Positions 52,546-60,828 of a stretch of DNA of 64,000 nt are shown one piece after another. Source of the stretch: Alphaproteobacteria bacterium (lineage in GTDB: Bacteria > Pseudomonadota > Alphaproteobacteria > Acetobacterales > Acetobacteraceae); contig JAPLOI010000022.1 in NCBI GenBank assembly GCA_026400815.1, positions 50,609 to 114,608 of the forward strand, written 5' to 3'. Positions within the stretch are counted from its first letter, which is position 1. Each line of letters opens with the position of its first letter. The notes under the pieces are model-generated. The model was not told the DNA's origin. It did no database searches and saw only the letters and a program-made list of their open reading frames with translations. A program made the translations under genes and the position numbers.

Positions 52546-55500
52546 GCCGACCGCACCTCCTCGATGCCCTGCGCGACCGCGTGCTGCTCGCCGATGGCGG
52601 GCTGGGCAGCTTCATCCAGGCCAGCGACCTGACCATCGAAGGCGACTTCATGGGCCAGGAGAACTGCTCGGAGATCCTCACCCTGTCGCGCCCCGATTTC
52701 GTGCGTGACTTCCACACCCGCTTCTTCGCCGCGGGGGCCGACATGGTGGAGACCAACACCTTCGGCGGCTCGCCCATCACGCTCGACGAATTCGGCATCG
52801 GCGACCGCGCCTTTGAGATCAACAGGGTCAGCGCCGAACTGGCCCACGAGGCCGCTGAAAGCTTCGCCGACGGGCGCCCGCGCTGGGTGCTCGGCTCCAT
52901 CGGCCCCGGCACCAAGCTGCCCTCGCTCGGGCACATCACCTACGATGCGGTGGAAGCCGCCCTGCTGCTGCAATGCCGCGGCCTTGTCGCCGGCGGCGTG
53001 GATGCGCTGCTGACCGAAACCAACCAGGACACGCTGTACATCAAGGCCGCGGTGAACGCGGCGAAGATGGCGGTGAAGGAAAGCGGCCGCGACATCCCGA
53101 TCTTCGTGCAGGTCACGGTGGAAACCACCGGCACCCTGCTGGTGGGGCCAGACATCGCCGCCGCCGCCACCGTCATCCAGTCCCTCGACGTGCCGCTGAT
53201 CGGCCTCAACTGCGCCACCGGCCCGCAGGAAATGGCCGAGCATGTGCGCTGGCTGGCGCAGAACTGGCCCGGCCTCATCTCCGTGCTGCCCAATGCCGGC
53301 CTGCCGGAACTGGTGGACGGCAAGACCCGCTATCCGCTCAGCCCCGACGACATGACCAGCTGGGTGGAGCGCTTCGTGCGCGAGGACGGCATCAACCTGA
53401 TCGGCGGCTGCTGCGGCACCAACTTCCAGCACATCGCCTCGCTGGATGCGATGCTGAAGCGGTTGGGCGAGCACCGCCCCACCCCGGTGAAGCGCACAGC
53501 CGTATGGATGCCCTCGGTTGCCTCGCTCTACCAGCAGGTGCCGCTGTTCCAGGAGAACAGCTACTTCTCCATCGGCGAGCGCTGCAACGCCAACGGCTCC
53601 AAGGCCTGGCGCCAGTTGCAGGAAAAGGGCGACTGGGACGGCTGCGTCGCCATGGGCCGCGAGCAGATCGGCGAAGGCTCCAACAGCCTCGACATCTGCA
53701 CCGCCTTCGTCGGCCGCGACGAGATGTTCGAGATGAGCGAGGTGATCCGCCGCTTCACCAGCAGCGTGAACTCGCCGCTGGTCATCGACAGCACCGAAAC
53801 CCCGGTGATCGAGGCCGCCCTGAAGCTGCACGGCGGCAAGCCCATCATCAACTCGATCAACTTCGAGGAAGGCGAAGGCGCGGCGCATGACCGCATGAAG
53901 CTGGCCAAGAAGTTCGGCGCCGCCGTGATCGCGCTGACCATCGACGAGGTCGGCATGGCCAAGTCCGCCGAGGACAAGCTGCGCATCGCCTCCCGCCTGG
54001 TCGATTTCGCCTGCACCCAGTACGGCCTGGCGCAAAGCGACCTGATGATCGACCCGCTCACCTTCACCATCGCCACCGGCAACGAGGACGACCGCAAGCT
54101 CGGCCAATGGACGCTGGAAGGGATCAAGATGATCCGGGACAAGTTCCCGGAGATCCAGATCATTCTCGGCCTGTCCAACATCAGCTTCGGCCTCAACCCC
54201 GCCGCCCGCGCCGTGCTGAACAGCGTGTTCCTGGATCACGCCGTGAAGGCCGGCATGACCGGCGCCATCGTGCATGTCTCCAAGATCCGCCCGCTGCACC
54301 TGATCGCGGCGGACGAGGTGAAGATCTGCGAGGACCTGATCTTCGATCGCCGCGCCGAAGGCTACGACCCGCTGCAGGCCCTGCTGGCCAAGTTCGCCGA
54401 CCGTAAGGCCGCCGACGCGGTGAAGAAGGTCCGCGCCGAAACCGTCGAGGGCCGCCTGAAGGACCGCATCGTCGATGGCGACCGCAAGGGCCTCGCCGAT
54501 GAACTGGACGAGGCGCTCAAGACCAACAAGCCGCTCGACATCATCAACAACATCCTGCTCGACGGCATGAAGGTGGTGGGCGAGTTGTTCGGCGCCGGCA
54601 AGATGCAGCTGCCCTTCGTGCTGCAATCCGCCGAGACCATGAAGGCCGCCGTCGCGCATCTGGAGCCGCTGATGGAGCGCGTGGAAGGCCAGGAGAAGGG
54701 CACCATCGTGCTCGCCACCGTGAAGGGGGACGTGCACGACATCGGCAAGAACCTGGTGGACATCATCCTCACCAACAACGGCTACCGGGTGGTCAATCTC
54801 GGCATCAAGGTGCCGCTGGCCGACATGCTCGTGGCCGCCCGCGAACACAAAGCCCACGCCATCGGCATGTCCGGCCTGCTGGTGAAATCCACCGTGGTGA
54901 TGCGTGAGAACCTGGAGGAAATGTCGCGCCAGAACCTCGACATCCCCGTGATGCTCGGCGGCGCCGCCCTCACGCGCAACTACGTGGAAGACGATTGCGT
55001 GCGCGCCTACGGCTCCGGCCGCGTCGCCTATGCGCGCGATGCGTTCGACGGGTTGCACCTGATGGACCGCATCACCGGCAACGCCTTCGATGACTACCTG
55101 GCCGCCGTGCAGTCCAAGCGCAGCGGCAAGGCCCGCAACACCACCCGCTCCCTGGGCCAGGCCGATGAGCGCGCCTACCGCCCGGTGGATGTTGCCGCCG
55201 TGCAGCAGCGCCGCCGCCGCCTGACGCAGGACCAGCCCCCGATCGAGCCGCCCTTCTGGGGCCCGCGCATGGTGGAGGCCGCGCCCAAGGCGATCGTGCC
55301 CTTCCTCAACGAGCGCAGCCTGTATCAATTCCAGTGGGGCTTCCGCAAGCAGGGCCGCTCGCTCGATGATTTCCTCGGCTGGGCCAAGCAGGAACTGCGC
55401 CCGGTGATGCGCCGCATGCTCGGCATCTGCGAGGAGCAGGACATCCTGAAGCCGCAGGCGATCTACGGCTACTGGAAGGCCGCCGGCCAGGGCAACGACC

Positions 55501-56027
55501 TGATCGTGTTCGAGCAGGACGGCACCACGGAAGTCTGCCGCTTCGCCCTGCCGCGCCAGCCCAAGGAAGACGGCGAGTGCATCGCCGATTTCTTCCGCGA
55601 CGTGGACGACGAACAGCGCGACGTGATCGGCTTCCAGGTGGTCACCGTGGGCCAGAAGGCGAGCGACACCGCCCGCGTCTGGTTCGAGGAGAATCGCTAC
55701 CAGGATTACCTCTATCTGCACGGCCTCAGCGTGGAGATGGCCGAGGCGATGGCCGAATACACCCACAAACGCATCCGCGCCGAGCTGGGCTTCGCCGGCG
55801 AGGATGACCGCGACATGGAGAAGATGCTCGGCCAAAGCTACCGCGGCAGCCGCTACTCCTTCGGCTACCCCGCCTGCCCCAGGCTGGAAGACCAGGAACC
55901 CATCCTGCGCCTGCTCCAGGCCGACCGCGTGGGGGTCTCCCTGTCCGACGAATGGCAGCTGCACCCGGAGCAATCCACCAGCGCCATCGTGGTGCTCAAC
56001 CAGAGGGCGAAGTATTTCTCAGTGTAA
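52542..56027 (+). CDS. metH: B12-dependent methionine synthase MetH
   Basis: Methyl transfer from methyltetrahydrofolate to homocysteine via cobalamin. The 1161-residue protein has all four modules: homocysteine-binding domain with zinc ligands (Cys near 225 and GGCCGTN near 288), pterin-binding domain (FSIGERCNANGS), cobalamin cap and binding domain with DVHDIG (His732 ligates cobalt), and the AdoMet-activation domain with SYRGSRYSFGYPACP near the C-terminus. The start overlaps the stop of sahR (ATGA), so the regulator and enzyme are coupled. Dependence on B12 links it to the corrinoid import and adenosylation genes at 60-63.8 kb. No metF is adjacent. A composite repeat follows its stop. Confidence 0.97.
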   Translation: MSRPHLLDALRDRVLLADGGLGSFIQASDLTIEGDFMGQENCSEILTLSRPDFVRDFHTRFFAAGADMVETNTFGGSPITLDEFGIGDRAFEINRVSAELAHEAAESFADGRPRWVLGSIGPGTKLPSLGHITYDAVEAALLLQCRGLVAGGVDALLTETNQDTLYIKAAVNAAKMAVKESGRDIPIFVQVTVETTGTLLVGPDIAAAATVIQSLDVPLIGLNCATGPQEMAEHVRWLAQNWPGLISVLPNAGLPELVDGKTRYPLSPDDMTSWVERFVREDGINLIGGCCGTNFQHIASLDAMLKRLGEHRPTPVKRTAVWMPSVASLYQQVPLFQENSYFSIGERCNANGSKAWRQLQEKGDWDGCVAMGREQIGEGSNSLDICTAFVGRDEMFEMSEVIRRFTSSVNSPLVIDSTETPVIEAALKLHGGKPIINSINFEEGEGAAHDRMKLAKKFGAAVIALTIDEVGMAKSAEDKLRIASRLVDFACTQYGLAQSDLMIDPLTFTIATGNEDDRKLGQWTLEGIKMIRDKFPEIQIILGLSNISFGLNPAARAVLNSVFLDHAVKAGMTGAIVHVSKIRPLHLIAADEVKICEDLIFDRRAEGYDPLQALLAKFADRKAADAVKKVRAETVEGRLKDRIVDGDRKGLADELDEALKTNKPLDIINNILLDGMKVVGELFGAGKMQLPFVLQSAETMKAAVAHLEPLMERVEGQEKGTIVLATVKGDVHDIGKNLVDIILTNNGYRVVNLGIKVPLADMLVAAREHKAHAIGMSGLLVKSTVVMRENLEEMSRQNLDIPVMLGGAALTRNYVEDDCVRAYGSGRVAYARDAFDGLHLMDRITGNAFDDYLAAVQSKRSGKARNTTRSLGQADERAYRPVDVAAVQQRRRRLTQDQPPIEPPFWGPRMVEAAPKAIVPFLNERSLYQFQWGFRKQGRSLDDFLGWAKQELRPVMRRMLGICEEQDILKPQAIYGYWKAAGQGNDLIVFEQDGTTEVCRFALPRQPKEDGECIADFFRDVDDEQRDVIGFQVVTVGQKASDTARVWFEENRYQDYLYLHGLSVEMAEAMAEYTHKRIRAELGFAGEDDRDMEKMLGQSYRGSRYSFGYPACPRLEDQEPILRLLQADRVGVSLSDEWQLHPEQSTSAIVVLNQRAKYFSV

Positions 56028-56030
56028 GCA

Positions 56031-56150
56031 AGATTCTTCTTTTTCTGAAGAAAAAGAAGCAAAAAGACTTTCTTCACTGGCGCGCGTGCTGGCCCTCTGG
56101 CACGCGTGCAAGCGAACAAAAGTTTTTTGGTTCTTTTTTCAAAAAAGAAC
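56031..56150 (+). repeat. Composite hairpin element A-spacer-B (copy 3)
   Basis: Hairpin A: CTTCTTTTTC (56036-56045), loop TGAA, GAAAAAGAAG (56050-56059), then CAAAAAGACTTT. The spacer includes GCGCGTGC/GCACGCG. Hairpin B: GTTCTTTTTT (56130-56139) with AAAAAAGAAC (56141-56150). A follows the metH stop by a few bases. B overlaps the first codons of the next lipoprotein gene. Confidence 0.85.
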
Positions 56151-57050
56151 TTCTTGTTTGTCTTTCTCTCCGCCTGCACCCCCACCCCCGATTCCTGCGC
56201 CTTCGAAAAACTCGAAACCATCAAGCTCCGCCGCGAAGGCTCCTTCTGGGCGGTGGACGCGCAGATCGACGGCCAGCGCGCCACGCTGATGTTCGATACC
56301 GGCGCCGGCAACGCGGCTGCGCTTTCGCCTGCTGCCGCCACCCGTCTTGGCACACGGCGCACCCGCATGCGCTTCGGCATCTCCTCCGGCCCCGGCACGG
56401 GCATCCAGGCCCCGGTGCACGAGATCGGCCGCCTCGCCCTGGGCCGCGTGGTGCTGGAGCGCGTGCTGGTGCCGGAGCTGGAGGCGATCCCGCGCCTGCA
56501 TGGCGCCTTCGACGGCATATTGGGGCTGGAGGCGCTGGAGGGCTTCGACCTGGAGCTGGACCTGCCTCGCGGTACCCTTACCTTCTATCGCGCCCGCATC
56601 TGCCCTGGCGGCGCCCCGCCCTGGTCCGGCCCCGTCTCCGGCATACGCCGCCTGCCGGCCGGGGACAGCACCGCCAACCGGCCCTTCGTGCCCGCCCGCC
56701 TCAACGGCCAGTTGGCGCATGCCCTGCTGGATACCGGCGCCACGGATACCGTGGTGGATACCGCCCTGGCCCGCGCCGCCGGTGCCCCCGCCACCCCGCC
56801 GCCGGGGGCGGAGGTCTCTACCATGATCACCATCACAGACCCCGAAGTGGTGATCTGGCGCCACGGGTTCGCGGTGCTGGAGGTGGCTGGCGCCCGGCTG
56901 CGCGCGCCCCGGCTCTGGATCGCCCCATTGGGCGAGCAGCCCAACATCGTGGTGGGGCAGGATATCCTCTCGGGCCTGCGCATCTGGCTATCGCCGGGCT
57001 CCGGCACCGTCCATATCGCCCCCGCCGCCCTGCGCCCGCCAGGCGGCTGA
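56106..57050 (+). CDS. Two-domain retropepsin-like lipoprotein (first of three)
   Basis: A 314-residue predicted lipoprotein. GTG 56106 gives MQANKSFLVLF, a KKN break, then FLFVFLSAC, with a lipobox cysteine at 24. Two retropepsin-type halves follow, each with the aspartic protease triad: LMFDTGAG (Asp64) and ALLDTGATD (Asp209), so one chain could form a complete pseudo-dimeric active site. The signal-peptide codons coincide with hairpin B of the composite repeat. No alternative start gives a full signal peptide. I infer an envelope-anchored aspartic protease, substrate unknown. Two similar genes follow. Confidence 0.72.
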   Translation: MQANKSFLVLFSKKNFLFVFLSACTPTPDSCAFEKLETIKLRREGSFWAVDAQIDGQRATLMFDTGAGNAAALSPAAATRLGTRRTRMRFGISSGPGTGIQAPVHEIGRLALGRVVLERVLVPELEAIPRLHGAFDGILGLEALEGFDLELDLPRGTLTFYRARICPGGAPPWSGPVSGIRRLPAGDSTANRPFVPARLNGQLAHALLDTGATDTVVDTALARAAGAPATPPPGAEVSTMITITDPEVVIWRHGFAVLEVAGARLRAPRLWIAPLGEQPNIVVGQDILSGLRIWLSPGSGTVHIAPAALRPPGG

Positions 57051-57125
57051 CAAGCGGCTTCGTTGCGCGGCCGCATCGCGCGTGCCTATGCTCACAAGCC
57101 CCCCGCGGCAAAGGAACCAGCCCCC

Positions 57126-57716
57126 GTGCGTGCCTTGATCCTGCCGTCCCTGCTGGCCGCACTGCTCACCGCCTGCGCTCCGCAGCCGGAGCCTGGCAGC
57201 GCGGAGGCGTGCCGCATCGAGCAGGTGGCCACCGTCCCCCTCCTGCCGCCCGATCCGCCGCGCACCAGCCGCTGGGCGGTGGAGGTGCTGCTGGATGGCA
57301 AGCCCGCCCGCATGATGCTGGACAGCGGCGCCAACGGCCTGAGCATCTCCACGGAGGCCGCGCTGCGCCTTGGCCTGCGCCAGCGCAGCGACATGCGGGC
57401 GAGCACCACCGGCCTGGGCGGCACCGTCTATCGCCGGGTGTTCGAGGCGGACACGGTCGCCATCGGGGCGCAAACCCGCCCCACCCCCACCCTGATGGTC
57501 GAGACCACCGACGCCCAGAGCGCCGGGCGCGGGTTCGATGGCATTCTCGGCATGGAGGTCTTCGACCGCAACGATGTCGAGATCGATTTCCCGGCCCGCA
57601 CCCTGTCGCTGTATCGCGCCCGCTTCTGCCCACAGGGGCGCCCGCCCTGGCAGGGCGGCTTCCTCTCCTTCCCCGGGCGGGGGCGGGGCAGCACCGCACC
57701 GGCAACCATCCTATGA
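57126..57716 (+). CDS. Retropepsin-like lipoprotein, N-terminal half (probably frameshifted)
   Basis: A 196-residue product. GTG 57126 has AAAGGA about ten bases upstream and gives MRALILPSLLAALLTAC, with a lipobox cysteine at 17. The first retropepsin half has MMLDSGANG (Asp66, DSG rather than DTG) and ends FDRNDVEIDFPARTLSLYRARFCPQGRPPW, matching the end of half one in the neighbour at 56.1 kb. The frame then runs into RGRGSTAPATIL and stops. The second half continues in another frame from 57713. A G-rich run at 57675-57688 is the likely site of an indel. Confidence 0.7.
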   Translation: MRALILPSLLAALLTACAPQPEPGSAEACRIEQVATVPLLPPDPPRTSRWAVEVLLDGKPARMMLDSGANGLSISTEAALRLGLRQRSDMRASTTGLGGTVYRRVFEADTVAIGAQTRPTPTLMVETTDAQSAGRGFDGILGMEVFDRNDVEIDFPARTLSLYRARFCPQGRPPWQGGFLSFPGRGRGSTAPATIL

Positions 57717-58108
57717 TCGAGGCGCGGCTCGATGGCCGGCCGGCGCATGCCCTGGTGGATACCGGCGCCACCACCACCGTGGTGGACCAGAGTTTCGCCG
57801 TGTCTGCCGGCGCCCCGGCCGAACCGCCGGATGGCGCGCCCCGCGGCACCACCGGCACCATGTCGGAGGCCACGCTGCCGATGTGGCTGCACCGCTTCGG
57901 CGTGCTGGAGATCGGGCCGGTCCGCATCGTCCAGCCCGAGCTCTGGATCACCGATCTCGGCATGGCGGCGGACATGATCCTGGGTCTCAGCCATATCGGC
58001 CGGATGCGGATCTGGATCTCCAACGGGTCGGACATGGTCTATCTCGCCGCCCCACCCCGGCCGCCTGCCCAGGCCCCGCGGCCGGCCAGACCGCCGCCGC
58101 GAAGCTGA
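57713..58108 (+). CDS. Retropepsin-like lipoprotein, C-terminal half in shifted frame
   Basis: A 131-residue frame with the second retropepsin half: ALVDTGATTTVVDQ (Asp16) and LGMAADMILGLSHIGRMRIWIS, aligned with half two of the neighbouring proteins. ATG 57713 overlaps the stop of the first half (ATGA). Similarity to the neighbour continues upstream of this ATG in the same frame (GNHPMIEARLDG against ANRPFVPARLNG), which argues for a frameshift in an originally continuous gene rather than a true separate gene. It has no signal peptide of its own. The end is Pro/Arg-rich. Confidence 0.6.
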   Translation: MIEARLDGRPAHALVDTGATTTVVDQSFAVSAGAPAEPPDGAPRGTTGTMSEATLPMWLHRFGVLEIGPVRIVQPELWITDLGMAADMILGLSHIGRMRIWISNGSDMVYLAAPPRPPAQAPRPARPPPRS

Positions 58109-58200
58109 AGCCCATTCCGGCAAGCTGCCCCTGCGGCTAGATTGCCGCCGCCGGTCACCAGCGGGCTGGGCGGACGAACGCGGCAGGGGGCCCGGACACG

Positions 58201-59178
58201 ATGATGACCGACGCAGAAGCACGCCCGCCCCGCCTCCTGTCGCGGCGCCGATTCCCCATGCTGCTGGCCGGGCTCGCCCTTCCGCCCGCGCTGCAGGGCT
58301 GCGCCCCCAATGGTTCCCCCCTGGGCCCTCTCTCCTGCGGCATCCGCCCGCAGGCGGAAATCCCGCTGCGCGTGGTGGACAACATCCCGCTGGTGGATGT
58401 GCGGCTGAACGGCGGGCCGGCCACGATGGTGCTGGATACCGGCGCCGAGCGCACGGTGCTGACAGAGGCCGCCGCCCGCCGCGTGGGGCTGGAATTCGAT
58501 CCGCGCAACATCCAGCGCGGCGCAGGGGCCGGCGGCGTGGTCACCAGCTTCGCCGCCCGGGTGCGCCGCATGGAGCTGGCCGGGCTTTCCATCCCCGATC
58601 ACCCCGTGCTCGCCACGCCACATTCTCTGGGCAGCGTCGGCGGCACGCCGATCGACGGGCTGCTGCCTGCCCTGGTGCTCAGCGCCTTCGATGTCGATCT
58701 CGACCTGCCAGGCCGCAAGATCACGCTCTATGCCGGCACCGTGTGCGGCGACACCATCATCCCGCCCTGGAGCGAACCCTTCATCTCCCTGCCCGCCGAT
58801 TTCTCCCGCCCGCCGCGGGTGAACCTGCGCGTGCGGGCCGGCGGCCAGGAACTGCGCGCCCTGCTCGATACCGGCGCCCAGGGCATCACCATCACCGCCC
58901 GGGCCGCCGCTGCGGCCGGCGTGGGGCCGGCGGAGCTGGAGGCTGGCCAGCCCATCATGGTGCGCGACGTCGGCCCCACGCCGGTGCAGGCCCGCCTCGT
59001 GCGCCTGCCAGAGCTGCAGATCGGGCCGGAGACAGGGCGCAATACCCCCGTGATCGTGACCGACAGCGGCATGGACCGGATCGACATGATCCTGGGCATG
59101 GACTACCTCGCCCATCGGCGACTGTGGCTCTCCTATGCGCGCCAGCAGGCCTTCTTCATGCTACAGCCGCGCCGCTGA
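58201..59178 (+). CDS. Two-domain retropepsin-like lipoprotein (third), Tat-type signal
   Basis: A 325-residue protein with a long N-terminus LLSRRRFPMLLAGLALPPALQGC: a twin-arginine-like SRRRFP followed by a lipobox cysteine at 34, so it may be a Tat-exported lipoprotein, unlike its two neighbours. Both aspartic halves are intact: MVLDTGAER (Asp79) and ALLDTGAQG (Asp223), each followed by the ILG/LLP strand that flanks retropepsin active sites. It is transcribed with the two preceding genes, about 90 bases downstream. Family function is unknown; an envelope-localised protease or peptide-binding role is inferred. Confidence 0.75.
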   Translation: MMTDAEARPPRLLSRRRFPMLLAGLALPPALQGCAPNGSPLGPLSCGIRPQAEIPLRVVDNIPLVDVRLNGGPATMVLDTGAERTVLTEAAARRVGLEFDPRNIQRGAGAGGVVTSFAARVRRMELAGLSIPDHPVLATPHSLGSVGGTPIDGLLPALVLSAFDVDLDLPGRKITLYAGTVCGDTIIPPWSEPFISLPADFSRPPRVNLRVRAGGQELRALLDTGAQGITITARAAAAAGVGPAELEAGQPIMVRDVGPTPVQARLVRLPELQIGPETGRNTPVIVTDSGMDRIDMILGMDYLAHRRLWLSYARQQAFFMLQPRR

Positions 59179-59197
59179 GGTACCTGCAGGGATTCGG

Positions 59198-60085
59198 ATG
59201 AGACAGGCGGAGCGCATCGCGGCCGGCAGCATTGCCATCGGCCTGGCCGTGCTGGCCCTCAAGACCGCGGCCTGGTGGGTGACGGACAGCGCGGCGCTGT
59301 TCTCCGATGCCGCGGAATCCGTGGTGAACGTGGCCGCCTCGCTCGCCGCCTTCGTCGCCCTGCGCCTGGCCGCCCGGCCGGCCGACGCCGACCACCCCTA
59401 CGGCCACGACAAGGCGGAATTCTTCGCCGCCGTGATCGAGGGCGTGCTGATCGTGGTCGCCGCGCTGGTGATCCTGCAGGAGACCTGGCAGGCGGTGCAG
59501 GCGCCGAAGGCGATCACCGCGCCGTGGCAGGGCATGGCGCTCAACCTCGCGGCCGGGGTGCTCAATCTCGGCTGGGGGTTGCTGCTGGTGCGCGCCGCCC
59601 GCCGGCTGCGCTCCCCGGCGCTGGCCGCGGACGGCAAGCACCTGCTGGCCGACGTGGTGACGTCGGCCGGCGTGCTGGCCGGCTTCGCGCTGGCGGTCAC
59701 CTCCGGCATCTGGTGGCTCGATCCGCTGCTGGCCGCGGCCACCGCGCTCTATATCTTGGTCTCCGGCACCATGGTGATCCGCGCCTCGGTCGGCGGGTTG
59801 ATGGATGAGGCACCGGCGGCGGCGATCGTGGCCCGCATCCGCGAACTGGTCGGCGTGCATGCCGAGGGCGCGATCGAGGCGCATGATCTGCGCATGCGCC
59901 ACGCCGGGCGGCTGACCTTCCTGGAGTTCCACCTCGTGGTCCCCGCCCTGATGACGGTCGCCGACGCGCACGCGATCTGCGACCGGATCGAAGCGGCGCT
60001 GAAGACGGAGATGGAAGGGCTGATGATCACCATCCATGTGGAGCCCGAGGGCAAGGCCAAGCACCAGGGCGTGCTGGTGCTGTGA
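59198..60085 (+). CDS. Cation diffusion facilitator (CDF) exporter
   Basis: A 295-residue CDF protein with six transmembrane helices and a C-terminal cytoplasmic ferredoxin-like domain (AHDLRMRHAGRLTFLEFHLVVPALMTV). Metal-site motifs SDAAESVVN in helix 2 and KHLLADVVTS in helix 5 (HxxxD) are visible, with HPYGHDKAEFF between. It exports divalent metals such as Zn, Co, Fe or Mn in exchange for protons. Its TGA overlaps the GTG of the next gene (GTGA), placing a metal exporter at the head of the corrinoid-uptake operon. A cobalt link would be attractive but is not shown. Confidence 0.9.
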   Translation: MRQAERIAAGSIAIGLAVLALKTAAWWVTDSAALFSDAAESVVNVAASLAAFVALRLAARPADADHPYGHDKAEFFAAVIEGVLIVVAALVILQETWQAVQAPKAITAPWQGMALNLAAGVLNLGWGLLLVRAARRLRSPALAADGKHLLADVVTSAGVLAGFALAVTSGIWWLDPLLAAATALYILVSGTMVIRASVGGLMDEAPAAAIVARIRELVGVHAEGAIEAHDLRMRHAGRLTFLEFHLVVPALMTVADAHAICDRIEAALKTEMEGLMITIHVEPEGKAKHQGVLVL

Positions 60086-60828
60086 GGCGGCTGGCCGCCG
60101 CCGCCCTGTTGGCCTTCCTGCTCGCCCTGCCCGCCGCGGCGGCGCCGCGCGTGGTCTCGCTCAATCTCTGCACCGACCAGTATCTGCTGGCCCTGGCGCC
60201 GGAGCAGGCGGCGGCGGTGACGCATCTGGCGCGCGATCCCACCCTCTCTGTGTTGGCCGAGGCCGCCCGCGCCGTGCCCACCGTGCGTGCGGATGCAGAG
60301 GCGGTGCTGGCATTGCGGCCCGATCTCGTGCTCGCCGCCCCCTGGGGCGCGCAGGTGACGCTGGCCGCGTTGGCGCGCCGGGGTGTGCGCGTGGAACGGT
60401 TCGCCCTGCCGGACAGCTTCGAGGCCATCCGTGCCACCACGCGCGAGATCGCCGCCCTGCTCGGTGTTCCCGCGCGGGGCGAGGCGCTGCTGGCGGGCTT
60501 CGATTTCCCGTCCGCCCCGCCGCGCGGGATGGCGATCGCGTTGGAGCCGCGCGGCCTTACCGCCGCGCCTGGTAGCCTGCGCGATGCGGTGCTGCGGGCG
60601 GCGGGGTATGCGAATGCATCGGATGGCCGCGCGATGGGGCTGGAGGCGCTGGCGCGGCGGCCGGAGGTGTTGCTGGTGGTGGCGCCGCCGCCGCCCACCC
60701 CTTCCCGCGCCACCGAGTTCCTCGCCCATCCGCTGCTGGCCGGCCATGTGCGGCGCGAGGTGCCGGCGGCGCTGACTATCTGCGGCGGGCCCTGGACGGC
60801 GCGGGCCGTGGCGCTGCTGGCGCCGTGA
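60082..60828 (+). CDS. Periplasmic binding protein, BtuF/FecB type
   Basis: A 248-residue secreted binding protein (signal RRLAAAALLAFLLALPAAAA) of the helical-backbone class III: ..RVVSLNLCTDQYLLALAPEQ..AVTHLAR at the N-lobe, the ALRPDLVLAAP strand and the EARA/ALLGVPARGE backbone. These bind corrinoids or iron-siderophores. The GTG start overlaps the CDF stop. The downstream permease, ATPase, TonB-like and adenosyltransferase genes favour vitamin B12 as cargo over a siderophore. Confidence 0.85.
   Translation: MRRLAAAALLAFLLALPAAAAPRVVSLNLCTDQYLLALAPEQAAAVTHLARDPTLSVLAEAARAVPTVRADAEAVLALRPDLVLAAPWGAQVTLAALARRGVRVERFALPDSFEAIRATTREIAALLGVPARGEALLAGFDFPSAPPRGMAIALEPRGLTAAPGSLRDAVLRAAGYANASDGRAMGLEALARRPEVLLVVAPPPPTPSRATEFLAHPLLAGHVRREVPAALTICGGPWTARAVALLAP

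Noticed and set aside
52221..55973. Long open frame on the minus strand opposite metH (about 1250 codons)
   Set aside because: Antisense shadow of a fully recognisable MetH; no motifs of its own.
59179..59197. Cobalamin riboswitch before the import operon or metH
   Set aside because: Gaps upstream of the operon and of sahR-metH are far too short, and no B12-box-like sequence was seen.
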